Source of the DNA: Takakia lepidozioides | Lineage: Eukaryota; Streptophyta; Takakiopsida; Takakiales; Takakiaceae | Length of the DNA stretch: 60,000 nt | Direction of reading: 5' to 3' | NCBI GenBank assembly: GCA_030704615.1 | Contig: CM060733.1 | Coordinates: 54,376,001-54,436,000 of the forward strand | In this document: piece by piece, positions 1 to 12,650 of the stretch | Position numbering within the stretch: position 1 is the stretch's first letter | Layout: every line of letters begins with the position of its first letter | Made by a program: the position numbers and the translations under genes | The notes under the pieces: generated by a model | Database searches by the model: none | What the model saw: the letters and a program-made list of their open reading frames with translations, nothing else | What the model was told of the DNA's origin: nothing

Positions 1-589
1 AAATCGGCCCCTTGATAGTGAGAGGAGAAAATAACCTCTTTCATAGTAACCTCGCCATGAAGGCTTTCTGATGGAACACCGCCCAAGGGAAGGGGGATGA
101 GAGCATACCACATCCGTCAGGTAAGCAGGATTTTTTCTAGCAAATTTGTCTCATGTATATAACATCCAACATTCAATAGCTTAGTTGGTTAGTGCACCGA
201 GTTCCACCCAGATGATTCGTGGGTAAAGTGTAATATATATGTGACATATGTTTTTTTTAAAAAAAATACATGAAGTTGCAATTGGCGTGGGATGACATTA
301 TGAATCATCCAACACAGCCAATATGTGACTTCTGAATGAATGATGACTTCTGAACTCATCCCATGGTAGACCATTTTGCCACATCTCACCTTGGACTGTG
401 AGCCTGATAGCTTCTGACTCATCCTCATGTCAAGCCCTGGATCCGTACATGTCCAACTTTTTAGAATAATGTGCTTCCATCCGTAAGTTAGTATTTGAAG
501 TCTCGACACCACACCAACCATGAAATTTGAATACACCCAACGTTAGTCCTTCAAGTGCAATGCACGTGGTTTAACTTTATACATATTGT

Positions 590-745
590 GACAACCAAGT
601 TGTAGCCTAGTGGTAATGGGCGCATACCACCTTGGAAATGGTTGTGGGTGCAATCCACCAATTGGTGAACAAAGGTGTCCACCTTCCTAACGAAAGGCAG
701 TAGCCCTTGGGGGTGAGGAGACACCATAAGTTACGCTTCGTTTGG
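590..745 (+). repeat. tRNA-derived SINE-like repeat, copy 1
   Basis: An A-box-like TAGCCTAGTGG (603-613) is followed about 27 bases later by a B-box-like GGTTGTGGGTGCAATCC (640-656), the spacing of an internal RNA polymerase III promoter. The downstream body (attggtg, aaaggtgtccacctt, gagacaccataa) recurs at 2158-2203, so this is a family and not a chance match. The flanks show no clear target duplication, so the ends are approximate. It is not a functional tRNA gene because no cloverleaf can be drawn. Confidence 0.55.
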
Positions 746-2094
746 GAGGCGTCATACTTTTTATATATGATATCAACGTGTCAAAACACTGAGTGTAACA
801 CAATACGGTTTTCTATGATGACACGTTTACAGTGAATATTAGCCATCCATATAGTTCTATTCTAGACATATCTTTGAATACTTATTGAAAGACTATGCCA
901 TTGTATTGGTCAATAAATCGGATTTGAGAAAAAGCAATAGGAATAATGTAATAACAATGCACACGATTGTATATGGTTAATGGTTAACTATACATATCGA
1001 ACTTTTTGAGTCCACACGCAATCCTTTGTTTATTTTAAAAAATCGTCGTGGTTATAATGTCACAATATTCACACATCCCGAGGAAACTTGTTGATTTGTT
1101 CTATGGCCAAGTGTCACATGGGTGACCTATCACTTTTGCACAAAAATCAAAGTAGGAGTAAGTATATCTTTGATGTGGACATGTGAGAGAATATGTTCAC
1201 ATATTTGCTTGGTCTACCCGACGTATGCTCGCCGCAATGTAAAAAGCACATGCCCATGATTGTCCGTTTCATTTTCCCAAAATCCTCTTGAATATATTTG
1301 GACAGGCCTCACGGCCCATTTACCAATGTCCGCGAGAAGATTGTGTCAACATTGCAAACATGTCTATTTCCTCAAAGAAAGTAGCTGCGAAGTCGCCCAA
1401 CTCTGATAATCAATTAATCATTGATATGATGGACACAGTGCGCGGTGGCCCAGTGGTTCAGCAACTACCTATGCTGTAACTGCCTGCTCACTGCCTGCTG
1501 AGGTCAATTTTTTCCACGTTTCTTGATGAATTTTGGGGCTATTTTCTCTCCTCCCCCCTCCCCCCGGGCCTAAGAAAAAGAAGACACCATCTGAACTGAC
1601 CTGTAGGTTTGGGATTTATTACCGGTTGTTGTTAGTTTTTCAATAATTGTTTTTTTTTCCCATTGTCAAAGATTTTCCCTTTACAAGAGAAGAAAAAAGA
1701 AAACCAGATGCAGATAGTCGCGCGGTTGGGCAATCTTGTGTATGGGCCTGTGCTGCATCTGGGGCTAATTCCGTGGCCTTGGGGTCTAGGTTCAGTCACG
1801 TGTATGCCTCCATGGCTCATAAGTGAAAGGGGTTATTTTTAATCCTCCTCAAAAAAGGGCCTGAATTGTGAGCCGCTACCGTATTTTCCTTTAAAAAAAA
1901 AATGAGCATGTTTTGAGGGCCTGAATTTTCCTACGTGTACCCAGTAGAACTTGTCACTCATACTTTTCTGACCCTGCCACGTCATTATTCTCTTCGCATG
2001 GGCACTGGGTAAAATTCACATGTGGCCCTTGTGGCGATTTTGGAGAAATTAAAAAAAAACTGTATGCCTCATGGCTTTTGGTACACGAGGTTAT

Positions 2095-2210
2095 GTTTTC
2101 CTTGCCCAGCGGTAATGCACACATCACCTCAGAAGTGGTTGTGGGTTCAATCCACCGATTGGTGTCACAAAGGTGTCCACCTTCAAGAGACACCATAACT
2201 TACACTTATA
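2095..2210 (+). repeat. tRNA-derived SINE-like repeat, copy 2
   Basis: This is the second member of the family at 590-745. The A-box region is TTGCCCAGCGGTAATG near 2102, and the B-box GGTTGTGGGTTCAATCC lies at 2137-2153. The same tail (attggtg, caaaggtgtccacctt, agagacaccataa) follows. The copies differ by small indels, as expected of old SINE insertions. Confidence 0.55.
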
Positions 2211-3562
2211 TATTTTCTTCCTTGCCCTTTAATTTGATCAACAGGGCTCGGTCCCCTTTATAAAAGTCGGAAGATCCCCCAATTCTCGCCTTCATTAGCT
2301 CAGTGGTTGCTTCATCTTTTGATGCTGGTCTCTTGTGTCCTTGGCTCCAGCCGGCCTTCCTCTGTCTGTGTTCTACTCAAGTTGTCCCTCGCACTGCTTC
2401 AGTGTGTTTTTTCCGTAGGGCTATGAGGGTCTTAAAATTTTTCCTTGACTCAGGATTGTAAGGTTTCTAATAAAGGTTTCTTCTGATTTGTTGGCTAAGG
2501 GCAGCAATGGTGAAAAAACGCCAGATTTCGACCTGGAAAATGGTCAGCTACTTGTACAAAGGAATTATGGGGGTAAAACTCAAAAAATTCGCCCCATAGG
2601 GCCAGTAGTCATGAGTGTGATTTGCCTACGTGCACCTATTAACATATGCCACCTGTTATATAGACTCTTTTCTAACCCTGTCACCTGGTTATTCTCGCTA
2701 CGTGGGCGCTGGGTAGAATTTACATGTGGTCCCTGGCACCCTGGCAGGGGAGTGACTTTGCAACATGTTCAAGTCAATGGAGAAAATCTGGTCAACTAAC
2801 CTTACACCATGTCAAGACTCTTATTGGCCCCAAGACATTCAGTGGTGTGTGTTGCTCTGAGTCATGCCAATTAGCAATGCAAATTTAGCATGCTAGAGAG
2901 ACCATTTGTGTATAGGTAGTAAGAAAAACATAAGATCTTAGTAGAAACTATTTTTGACACTATGTATCAATCCGGAGTTCACAGTTTGCTGCAGAGAAAA
3001 AAGATGGTGGGTCAGAAGGGCCTTTGAAGTTATAATTTTAGAACCTACAAAGGTAGGCTTGACTGTATGCATCCCAAAATAAACAAAGAAAAAGGGGACC
3101 AGATTGTTGTTGTCGGTTGGGAACAACGGACGCCTCCTTCCTATCTTCTCGGCTTTCCTGCCTGTCTCTCTCACCTACCGCGGGCTGCTGCTGCTGCTAG
3201 GCGATGTTTTGTTTGTCCTTTTCTGAATTACGTACTTCATAGCCCGCATCTTTGCGGCAGTAGAGTCTCTACAGCCGAGCTTATCACAGTGTTTATAATC
3301 TAGGGACTACTACCAGGTAGTAGTTAGTTCCCCGTCCCCAAGACACAGCATTTGTGTTTGAGCTGAGAGCTGCAGAGGTCGTTTGGGTGTCACCTTCCGA
3401 TCTAATGCTTTCTCATTCTTCGCATTATCTCTCTCTGTCGTATTTTCTCTCTTCCTCCAGGCCTCTTGTGCACGGAACACTTTGCTTTGTTTTCGTTTGC
3501 TGTCACGCTCACATAGCTGCTTGAGGCTTGCGTCTTCTCTCCATACGCTGAAAGTTTTCGCC

Positions 3563-3820
3563 ATGGTGCACACATCTCCTCCACATGGGTTCCGAGCTCA
3601 TACCCATCCAGGACCCCAGCCGCCTCCACAGCGAGCACCTCCGCGCCCTCGTCCAACACCTCCTCCTACAATAGTAGTGGTGAATAGGCCCCCTCCCACT
3701 CACATCCCGACCCCGACGCCATATCCGCCCCCACCTCATGACTACAACGGCCACCCCAACTTCGGGCTCAGGGTCAGCACCAGCTTCTTCATCGGCATGG
3801 GGCTTTTTTCTTCCCTTTGA
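3563..3820 (+). CDS. Putative short proline-rich protein
   Basis: I do not recognise this gene. The frame starts at an ATG in a strong plant context (GCCATGG at 3561-3567) and encodes 85 residues. Residues about 15-60 are proline/threonine-rich (runs such as PQPPPQRAPPRP), followed by a hydrophobic C-terminal tail. The frame is open upstream to 3383, where the added residues form a hydrophobic stretch that could be a signal peptide in a 145-residue version. Against it: both other strands and frames are also open here (for example 3509-3910 minus), and low-complexity CCN-rich DNA gives spurious frames. It could be a small cell-wall-type protein or simply non-coding CT-rich DNA. Confidence 0.25.
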   Translation: MVHTSPPHGFRAHTHPGPQPPPQRAPPRPRPTPPPTIVVVNRPPPTHIPTPTPYPPPPHDYNGHPNFGLRVSTSFFIGMGLFSSL

Positions 3821-5827
3821 GCGCTTTAAATATGGTGATGGATCCAGCTCCAGGATATTATCAAGCGATCGCTTTGGAGACATTGTGTTCGGATCCGTCT
3901 TCCAGTACACTAGTATAACTTATACTCAAATATACTTTTGAACGTTACTGTAATAGATTACAGCTACATGGCTACTACATTTTTGAACATTCACGCAGAG
4001 GGTCTCCAAGGTTTCAGATCAGTTTTATCCTTGTTTCAGACCGAGTGCCAGGAATAATTGGCTAGGGACCCGCAGGGTGCGGGTCAGTTCTTGCTACAAT
4101 AGGATATGTCCAGACATTTGTGTTTCCACATACTGCTTTCAAATGTTTTCATTTATTTGCTATACTCTGAGTTTGAAACGGAAGACGTGACCTCAAGTGG
4201 AATTTTCGTATCTCAGCTAATTTGCAACTTACAAGTTTACGAGCATCATACTTATAGTGACTCTCGACTCTACTCTTGTCCTGGCACAATATACGTGTGT
4301 TTGTGTCTACGGTAAGACATGTGACATGTACACAGTTGTTTGTTCAGCCTGATGCCTCTCTCATGTGGAGAATATGCCAGGTACACTGTGCAGAAGAAAA
4401 GAAAGAGGACTCCTCCCGGAGGAAGCGTAAATTATAGTGTGATCACTTCATCATCCCCAAGGACTACTGCCTTCCGTGATACATTGTGCATTGATTAAGA
4501 TGAATGCTCAAGTTGCTAGTTTGTGACCTCAACCTCCTTCAATCTGCGACCTGATATTAAAATTCTTTCATAGCTCAATCGTGGAAGGGATTTTGATATG
4601 CTAAACCATCAAGCGCACAAAGTTTGGGAGAGGTGCAAATGTAGTATAAGATTAATTAGGCTGGACGGGGTCCCAGCACATGCAGACAGGGCCGTGCTTC
4701 TAGTAGTGATCAGTCTTCTTGAACTCAAACTGAGATGCTGTTCTGTTCGCTGAGTGACTTGTGGAAATGGGATGACATTGGGCTGCTCCCCCAATACAGT
4801 CTCCTGCTACTCTTTACATGTTCTCTCCATTAGACTGTCTTCCTCGTCATCAAGCTTGCCAAGGATCTATCACAACCCCTGCAGATTGTGGGCAGTATGG
4901 TCGCTACAACTACTTGTGGAAGCTGTACTATGGGAATGCATGACTTGGAGACATCAGCAGTGCCAACTTTCTTTCAGTTCTAAAAGATTTTGAATCCAGT
5001 TTTCCTAGTCTATTATAGAGAAGCATCGATGTGGGCTCAGACCCTTCTAATTTGATGTTGAAGCCTACTTCAACCTGTCATTGTTTTCTTTTCTGATCCC
5101 AAGTAGAGGCTAGAGAGAAGTTGATACCATTCTAGGCAGGGAAGAGGATTGCGATAGTTTGGGCTAGGCCAGCCTGCTTCCCACATTGGAGGCTGTAACC
5201 ATAGCCTCATGCAAGAGAGAAAAGACTTCAGCTGAAGCTGGCGTCACTAAGAGCAACTTCACTTCACCTCCCTTTTGGAAGTGGGCCCTATATCATTAAA
5301 ATTTGAATGCCCCCTAGTTTGTGGTTTGATTGTCTCTTTCAAAATATATGCTCCAATGCCCTTTTGCGTCAATGGGCTTCCACGTACTATTCTTCTGTAA
5401 AATGGTTTCTTTGTATTGATCGTAAGGATTTTCCGCTTTTCCCGTGTGTCTTTAGTGATCATCTGGAGCAGAATTTCCCTATGTGGGGGTCATACAGGGA
5501 AACTCCCCGTAAGAGATATCTTACTCGGGATATTCCTGTAAGATATCCTTGTAAGGCTGGGCCCGTTTCTTTTCTTTTCTTCATCTTTCTATTTTCTTCT
5601 TTATCTTTTTTCCTGAAAATGGAGTACACGATCCGCCATCCAAGTCGAAAGATGTCAGCCGTCGATGCATACCCTAAGAGAAATAAGCTGAAAAGAAAAA
5701 AGTTGGAAAATCCTTACGCAGATAAAGATAAAGATAAAGATTCTTTAACGTCCAGTGAATTTACAGAGCCTGCTCAACACACAAGCCATCGAGGGCCCAA
5801 TGGACGGTCTGAAGGCAAATGTTGAAG
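3821..5827. other. No gene recognised
   Basis: Nothing convincing is coded here. A 172-codon open frame at 5307-5825 has no recognisable domain and contains a small (gataaa) microsatellite near 5720-5741, so I treat it as chance. Repeated short phrases around taagatatc (5510-5555) look like local slippage. Confidence 0.4.
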
Positions 5828-5893
5828 GATTGAACCCAGGATCACCTGAGCTATGCACAGGCAAGGCACAAATACCCAACCACTGGGCTACCT
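5828..5893 (-). repeat. tRNA-like/SINE module
   Basis: Read on the minus strand, GGTAGCCCAGTGGTTGGG gives an A-box and, 35-40 bases later, GATCCTGGGTTCAATCC gives a near-perfect B-box. Spacing and sequence match a tRNA-derived promoter. There is no tRNA acceptor stem, so I call it a SINE head and not a tRNA gene. Confidence 0.5.
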
Positions 5894-6137
5894 GCTCAAG
5901 TGCAGAGGAAGTGACTTCCCCGAGGTCCTTCTCCCTTTTGAGGTTTGCAAACGAGGGACAGTGATTTCCCCTATACATTTTTGATCCTGCGATAAAGCCC
6001 ACCTCCCAGATGGGGCAGTACTTGCAAGGGGAAGCGGCTCTGCATCATCTCTCTCTCTCTCTCCTCCAAAGCAAGATATGTATTAGCAATATTGGTGAAT
6101 GGATCCATTCGAGCCCTAATGTACTAGAGAACGGGCC

Positions 6138-6583
6138 GTGTTTGGCCGATTCTGCACTGTAATCGGCCAGCCCGTCAGGACGAGCCCCATGGCCGCGCAC
6201 AGGGCAGAGTCGGCCAACGCGGCCCGTTCACTGGCGTAAAACGCAGGTGTGGCGGATTCTCTCCGCTACGTGGCGCAATATGATTGAGTTTCGATTATCC
6301 CATATCGATTGCCCAGATTCAGAGCCCCAGAGAGGATATAAACAGAGGATAAAGAAGTGTTGAGCCCCAGAGAGGATATAAACAGAGGATAAAAAAGTGT
6401 TGAGCCCCAGGGGAAGGCGGGTGGGTTGATGGCTGATGACATGGGCCACGGTGGCAGGTCCGCTGTCCCCTGTGCGTAATCGGTCATCGCTGCCGATTCT
6501 GCCCAGGGTGGCCGATTCGGCCTGAGAATTAGGCCGAAAAAGTGGCAGAATCCGCCACACCTGCTTTTAACGGTAGCAAACAC
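6138..6583. mobile_element. MITE-like element with inverted repeats
   Basis: The segment starts with GTGTTTG and ends with CAAACAC. Inside are longer inverted arms: AAAACGCAGGTGTGGCGG at about 6238-6255 (continuing to 6260) faces its complement at 6547-6568. The terminal GTGTTTGG-type start recalls Tourist/PIF-Harbinger MITEs, but I find no TAA-type target duplication, so superfamily is open. The centre holds a 40-bp tandem duplication (6322-6401 plus a partial third unit). There is no coding capacity. Confidence 0.45.
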
Positions 6584-6589
6584 TACAAA

Positions 6590-7586
6590 ATAACATAGCT
6601 GGAGCTGTGGGGGGTGCTATGGAAATTTCTGGCTCGCCTTAACCTTGCAGGGTGAAAATCCCAATCCTACCCCCAAGGGTAGTTCACTCAACAGGGACCA
6701 GTCAAAGACTGCATCGACTCCAGCTTTGAGGGACCAACGTCTGAGATTCACTCAGTAATTTTGACCCCAAATACTGTAAACTGAGAACACAATGTTGTGC
6801 ATCTGTGCAATAGCAGGTTTCAGAGTTGATGAACAAGAAATGCAACACTCATGTTTGAAGGATCTCCATCTTCAAATGAAGCAAACAATAACAAGTATAC
6901 AGCTCCAAACTGTGACTTGTTACATGTTGCATTCACTAAATGAAGAACTCATGACTGGGGATGCACTGAGGTACATGCTGAAGATTGGTTCAAAGAAAAC
7001 AAGTCCAACAGAAATCAGGAAGAACACAATATCTCAGCAAATGTTGGATAATCTGCCACTTGAACCCTGTACATTCTATGGTCTTATGAGACCTGTAACT
7101 ATGTCTCCTACGTGCTGTACCAAGACAAATGAATATCACCAGGGGGTCCATGGTTGCAACACTAGGAGTAAATGACTTATCGGCAAATTGGGGGGCGGTT
7201 GTAAGAGAAAACTTGCTTGAGCTCTTGGTGCATAGAAGGACACTAATATGAGCATCGATTTCTCCCACTACCTTGACATCACCTCCTGGTAAGAATGTGT
7301 CTGACATATGGTGACACCCACTGTTGATCTGACCAGTCCCTGTGAGGGAAACCAATGGTAACTTCAAGGACAGAGGGGAAGGTGCAGCAACCTATCAAGC
7401 ACAGGGATTGTCCTGGTCTTAAGAGAAGGGCTAAGGTTTGACTCCATATGGAGCAACCGGCATGGTGGTAGCTTATGGAAGGAAAGTTAAAGGAGTTGCA
7501 GAGAGGGAGGGGTAGTGGCTGTATCTATTCACACTGCCTTGTGTAAACTATGTTGCAAATAAGGCTGCTAACATCCACACTGCAGG
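6590..7586. other. Downstream flank of shikimate kinase gene
   Basis: No gene is recognised. This lies 3' of the minus-strand shikimate kinase stop codon and probably holds its 3' UTR nearest 7586. The open frame at 6792-7175 (+) has no motif. Confidence 0.4.
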
Positions 7587-10500
7587 TCAGTAGCCAACTA
7601 TGGGTCTCACGTACTTTTTTTGTCTTAGGAGCTGTCTGATCTCTTCCAGGACCTGCACATCCCACATTAGATGAGGACCATAAGTCAAAACCCCATGAAC
7701 ACCTTCACCACTTGATGTGCATTCAAGGAAACAGACGAGTTGCGAATTGGTATGCCCGTGAACCCAAATATTATGAGTCCCTTGGGAATCTTTTAAGTAG
7801 TTAAGCTCTTGCCAAAACTGATCCAGGTGCATGCAGGGTCCCACAGGCTTTCGTGAAGGATAAGAAAGAGCACACTTCATAATTATCCACCAAAATTTCT
7901 GGTCATAACAAAAGCAAGCTGAAGTAACCCTACCTACATCAGTAAAAGAAACAAGCTTGTTTAGTACCTGAACAGCAATCATGGTTGGTGTGAGTCCTGA
8001 AGTGTCTTTGCAGCCTAGCCTCAAGGCCAAGTCTGTGCCACTCCAAACACATTCCACTTTTAGACCAGACCACCTTGCCCATCACATTCAACCCAAGACA
8101 TGATGACTAGCTTGCAAATTGAGGGATAAAAGTCACAGAGACACACCTGCAAGTGATACAGTCGCATCTGCATTGGCATAAGCTGCACCTCTCTCTTCGA
8201 AGAGCTTTGATAGCCTTGCTAGAGCCTGCCATGAACAAACAATCCATAAATGAGTGATGGCCTAGATTCAGCTCCTACACATCTGAAAATGTCTCTTCTG
8301 TATTCCCGCAGCCAATACGGCCAACTTGGCTAAGACAACATTGCAATTCACTCAAATATCCTCTCTGCCTTCCCCCCTCCGTCCTCCCTCATTACACGTC
8401 TAGTTAGCAGTCTTTCATTCTTAGAGATCAACCACAAAAACTGTACAAAGAGCATACAAAAGAATGCCTACCCTGGCGTCCAGCAAACTCGCCAACGTGA
8501 AGATGAAAACCAACCTGATGGTAAGCACAATCACAGCCTAAGAGAGGTCGAGATTCTGTGCCAACGGCTGTCACCCGCTTTGCCAATGCATCCAGCGGCA
8601 CATTCAACCAGACAGTGATACCATGCCTCAAATAACCCCTGCAGCAGTGTGGCAATTGACCTTCAGCTCAAATTCATGCTTGTTTGCTATGCCACAAAGG
8701 TAAAAGCTCTAGCCTGTGTGTCAAAAAACTGTGCACATTGGCATGCAACAAGACTACATGACAGCTCCATAGTGGAGGATAGTTGGAACTTATCTGTAGG
8801 AATAACCACCTATGAACACAGTCAGAGACAAACAAGGAGAGAAGGATGATAGGGCACATTACCAGTTGTGAGGTCGAACCACAGCACCGCCTCCGGTGGC
8901 AACCACTAAACAACCCATAGATGATAGCTGACTCAAGACCTCAGTCTGCACAAGTTCAATGATACGAAAATCAGCAATGATCCCAAAAACTATCAAGGGC
9001 CAATGTACAGAGGGACTTTGAACCACCTATCGTTTTGCACAACAATCCTGCACAATGCAGAGTAGTGTGGAGAAAGGAAGTCCTGAGCTCCATTCCAACT
9101 AAGAAAAAGAAGAATTGGCATGAATCAAGACCGACTGCATTCAAAGCCATAGGTCCCGACTGTGTTTCAAAGCCATAGGTCCCTTGAGCAAGGGAATTCC
9201 TTCCAAGAGGAATATGACATGGACAATCAAAATACAAGGATAGACCTAACAATTACCTCAAGTTCTCGGAAACCCTCCTCATGCCTTTCTCTGAAAATTT
9301 GTGCAACTGGCATCCCACCCGATGCATGTTCGATAAGCTCATCACTGCTTTTCACAAGCCAACAAAAAGATAGATCTGATCAGGAAAAAACCTCCTTGGA
9401 ATCTTATACAGCACCAAACCCCCTTTCTCAAAGTGGAACAGAGCAAGCTCGAAAGGTGAATAGGAGGGGATGACATCTTGCATATGCAGAATGATTGGTT
9501 GCACAAATTGGCCTATGTGTTAAGTAGACTGATACATGTGCAGATACAAAGAATGGATTGGATAAATAGCATTTACAAACCTATCGCAAAAATAGTAACC
9601 AAGGGCTTCAGACAATATTTTTCCCACTGTCGTCTTCCCACTGCCCATCATGCCTGCAACAGCAACCAGGAAATCCTTAAGTCACCATTGTGCACACACA
9701 GCAGCCAAACACCATTAACAGCTGTCTTGTTCTGAAAAACAGAGAGAGACATGCAAAATCACAGCTTACCAATGAGAAAGATACAAGTTCCCCTCAACTC
9801 TTGTCCCACTTGGTCTGCTTTTTCCTGCATGTTGTAGCTGTGCTGTGAGTAGGCCTGCTCCTCACTATCTGACATAAAGCTGATGGTGATTTCTAGTCTA
9901 TCTTTTATATCTAGAAGTTGATCAAAACACGCTCTTCAAAACACACAGTAAGCACACTCTTTTACATATACCCTCCAGCACTCCCAATCACAATACCCTG
10001 CAGGAAAAACCTGTAAACAAGACTCTAAAGAAAACAATCAGACCTCATTTCCCTGCACGATCTGAAGCCTGATGACTTGGGGTCAGGCACCAGGCAGTCA
10101 CCTCCCAGAAAATTATCCCCCCCCCATTGTATGATATATCTTAGTAAACAGCAGGAAGTGAGGAAAACCAAAAGAATTGACCAACAGAAAATTTGATCGA
10201 TGCCATGCTGAAAGCAACACCCCATTCAGATCAATACAACAGGCAACAGATTTGTGCTTTGAGCCAAAAGTGGCTGAATCAATCGCAAGCTCACCTTCAA
10301 CAGCAGCTCAAACTCGGCCGCCAAAACTGAATTGGGGTTCTCATCAAAGGCTGAACACAACGCAATCATATCAAATGTGTGAGAACCATTTGCATTAGAA
10401 TTCACATATAGAGCATGTACAGTTGATCTGTGGTGGTTTGGTTATGGATACAAGTACCAATTCCTCTGGACTTTAGCCAGCACTTCGCAAGCTGACAAGG

Positions 10501-11405
10501 GACCTTGCAACATGTACCTGACGCACCTTCTGAGTCGATTGCAGACTACATGGTCTGCCCCTTTGATGTTCTCAGCAAATAGTAGGGACACTCATTCCAA
10601 TAAAAGGACACTACAGCTGCATGTACAGAAACGGATGTAAGTTCAAGCTCACTCACTTGGAGTTTCCACCTCTATGCCATGAAGTTGATGAACGGTCCCA
10701 TTGCCAAGCGGCTGCCACAGTACACCGGTACATGTCAGTCCCCAGAACACCATGTGTTGCCTTCGATCAATCAGTAAACGTCAGAAAATAATCCTACTTG
10801 CAGTCTCCACTTCCATTTGGTCTCTCTCTCAGGTAGACAATGTCTGTCACGGAGATGCACATTTGCACCTCTACACGGAAATGAAGAAACAAATCTGCAG
10901 CATACTCCAGTCTGGTGGAAACTGTTCTGTCTGACACAATCTCTCCCATCGGTACAACTCTACCTCCTATTGCATAGTATTGCTGCAGCACAGCGATAAA
11001 TAAAACTGCTTGCTGGCACTTAACTTTGGATAGACCAACGTGATTCCTAGTGGACCAGCTTGCCGCACTTGCTTTGATTACAAAAGTAAAACCATCCTTA
11101 AAAAAGATGTCGTTCAGGGGAATTACCAACTCATCTATGGCCGCCGCACTATCCTGAATGTAGAGCTCACTGGCCTTGACGTTTCTGCGAGAGATTCCAA
11201 CCCTGGAATCAGGTCTTGGTGCTTCCCGCCTACACACACCTTGCCATGAAACACGTCCAAAGCGATCCGATGACGATGACACGGATTGCCAAGTTCCCTT
11301 TTCAATAAGAGATGACGACAATGGCAGTCTCGGCCGTACAAAGCCCCCCTTCAAGGAGGTGGACGAGGTACTGGCAGCGGCAATGTTTCCAACGGCAGCT
11401 GCCAT
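7587..11405 (-). CDS. SK: Shikimate kinase, plastid precursor
   Basis: Phosphorylates shikimate at the 3-hydroxyl with ATP, the fifth step of the chorismate pathway in plastids. Ten exons read 5'-3' on the minus strand: 11405-11093, 10350-10295, 9824-9770, 9653-9581, 9344-9257, 8945-8863, 8638-8515, 8225-8147, 8032-7968, 7652-7587. All junctions are GT...AG, phases agree, and the total is 1002 nt (333 residues plus stop). The first ~80 residues are Ser/Arg-rich without acidic residues, a typical transit peptide. Then come the Walker [13 protein letters not shown], the CDSDELI shikimate-binding aspartate, [15 protein letters not shown] (GGG motif) and the lid arginine in VGTESRPLL. The C-terminal helix is [17 protein letters not shown]. 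These catalytic residues mark a true kinase and not SKL1/SKL2. The exon 1 donor (gatg/gttttact) is the least certain junction. Similar length to other plant SKs. Confidence 0.93.
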
Positions 11406-12650
11406 TTCCTTTCTAAATCCTGCTTGTCACTGGAGGCTCTGGCCCTCTATCTCTTTTCTCCAGAGTCTTTGTCGCCAAAAGAATCGCCTTGAAAACAGTG
11501 ACACTCAACACACGATTGAGTAAGCTCTCCCTTCCTCTGAACCAAAATTGCGCTCCGTAACCAAAATATCTGCCTTGGCTTTGATCTCTAACGATCTGCC
11601 CCCTAGCGCCGGTGAACAGGACGTGCTGGGCGTCTTGGTGAGAAAGGTGCACACTCCTGCCGGAGAAAAATAGATGCAAAGCTACCTGATCGATCAATCT
11701 CTCGATCTTGCTCCCTCTCTCTGGCGCTCCTACACAGTGATGGCGAACAAGCTGGAAATAGAAAGGGGGTAAAACAATGCACTACTTATCAAATCACTCT
11801 TTCTCGCCAACCACTCCGCGGTCGCTCTCTCTCTTAACTTCGATATACATTAGGCCACTGCAGAAACTCATACACTCAATCAACAACCTCTCCTTTCTCG
11901 TTTCTTCTTCTCCCTTAAATGCTGGCTCTTTCTCCTCCTCCCCGTTAATAGCGCTGCAGCAGAGCATTACACAAACTAATACGCCGAATCAATCCATCAA
12001 TCAAACTCTGTCGCTAAGGCGCCGTCCTTTGTTTCTCCTTCTCTTCTTCCTTTCTTCTTCTACCGAAAGCTGCCTCCTCCTCCTCCTCCTCCTCCCGAAC
12101 GATATCTAAAAATGCTACCAGCGCACAAAACTCCGACAGCCAACAAATCAACCAATCCGTCAATCAATTTCCCTCTTCCTTCTCTGATAGCCAAATGCAG
12201 CCTTTCTCTCCCTCCCCCGCCGATGTCTTAAACGCAACTTCTTCTCACCAGATTGTCCGTTTCTCTTATCCTTCTCCCCCGCGCAGACGATCTCTGCGAC
12301 CAGAACGCAGCGGGTGCCGTCGTAGAAACGCGGCCACGCAGCCGCTTTTGGCGTTGCCTCCAGTCCAACACACGCTGGCGGCTCGCCTGCCTGGTCAGCT
12401 GCCCCCCTTTCTTTCTTTCGTCCCCGCGCGTGTGGGCCGCCCCCGACCCGACCCGACCCGTCCCACGACCCGCTCGCCAGACAATCCACTGCCACCTGTC
12501 CTCCTATCTCTGCACCCGGTCCGGCTTCCATTCCGAGACTCTCAATGATTTCCGACACCTTCATTGGGTGGCCCGGATTTTTTCGTACCCGTGAATCTAC
12601 CCGCGGATTTGGATCGATATACCCCCTTCTCCCTTCACCCCGCATAAATT
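11406..12650 (-). promoter_or_regulatory. Upstream region/5' UTR of shikimate kinase
   Basis: The stretch immediately 5' of the SK start is pyrimidine-rich on the plus strand (CT/TC runs at 11777-12090) and clearly GC-richer at 12260-12500 than its surroundings, with repeated CCGACCCGACCCG near 12440. In plants such compositional islands often mark promoters and 5' UTRs. I do not identify a specific TATA box or start site, and the open frames here on both strands look like by-products of composition. Confidence 0.35.

Larger units (their letters stand above)
1..3370. other. Low-coding repeat-rich stretch
   Basis: I see no supported gene here. Open frames are short, overlap on both strands and show no motif. 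The stretch holds two tRNA-derived SINE-like repeats (annotated separately) and further weak tRNA-like phrases, for example an A-box-like TTAGTTGGTTAGTG near 181 and TTAGCTCAGTGGTTG near 2296. Short homopolymers (A/T runs near 250, 1650, 1900, 2050) are present. Base composition is unremarkable. Confidence 0.5.

Noticed and set aside
178-260. Possible tRNA gene (TTAGTTGGTTAGTG)
   Set aside because: Only an A-box-like phrase is present; no B-box at the right distance and no cloverleaf.
4754-4993. Peptide CGQYGRYNYLWKLYYGNA near 4880-4945 as a gene fragment
   Set aside because: A single short suggestive stretch with no second exon, splice sites or family match I can name.
5307-5825. 172-codon frame (+)
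   Set aside because: No recognisable domain, contains a gataaa microsatellite, and runs into a SINE-like module.
12160-12645. Long overlapping open frames on both strands upstream of the shikimate kinase gene
   Set aside because: They arise from a GC/CT-rich, stop-poor island; peptides are Arg/Pro/Ser-rich without motifs and the position fits a promoter or 5' UTR.
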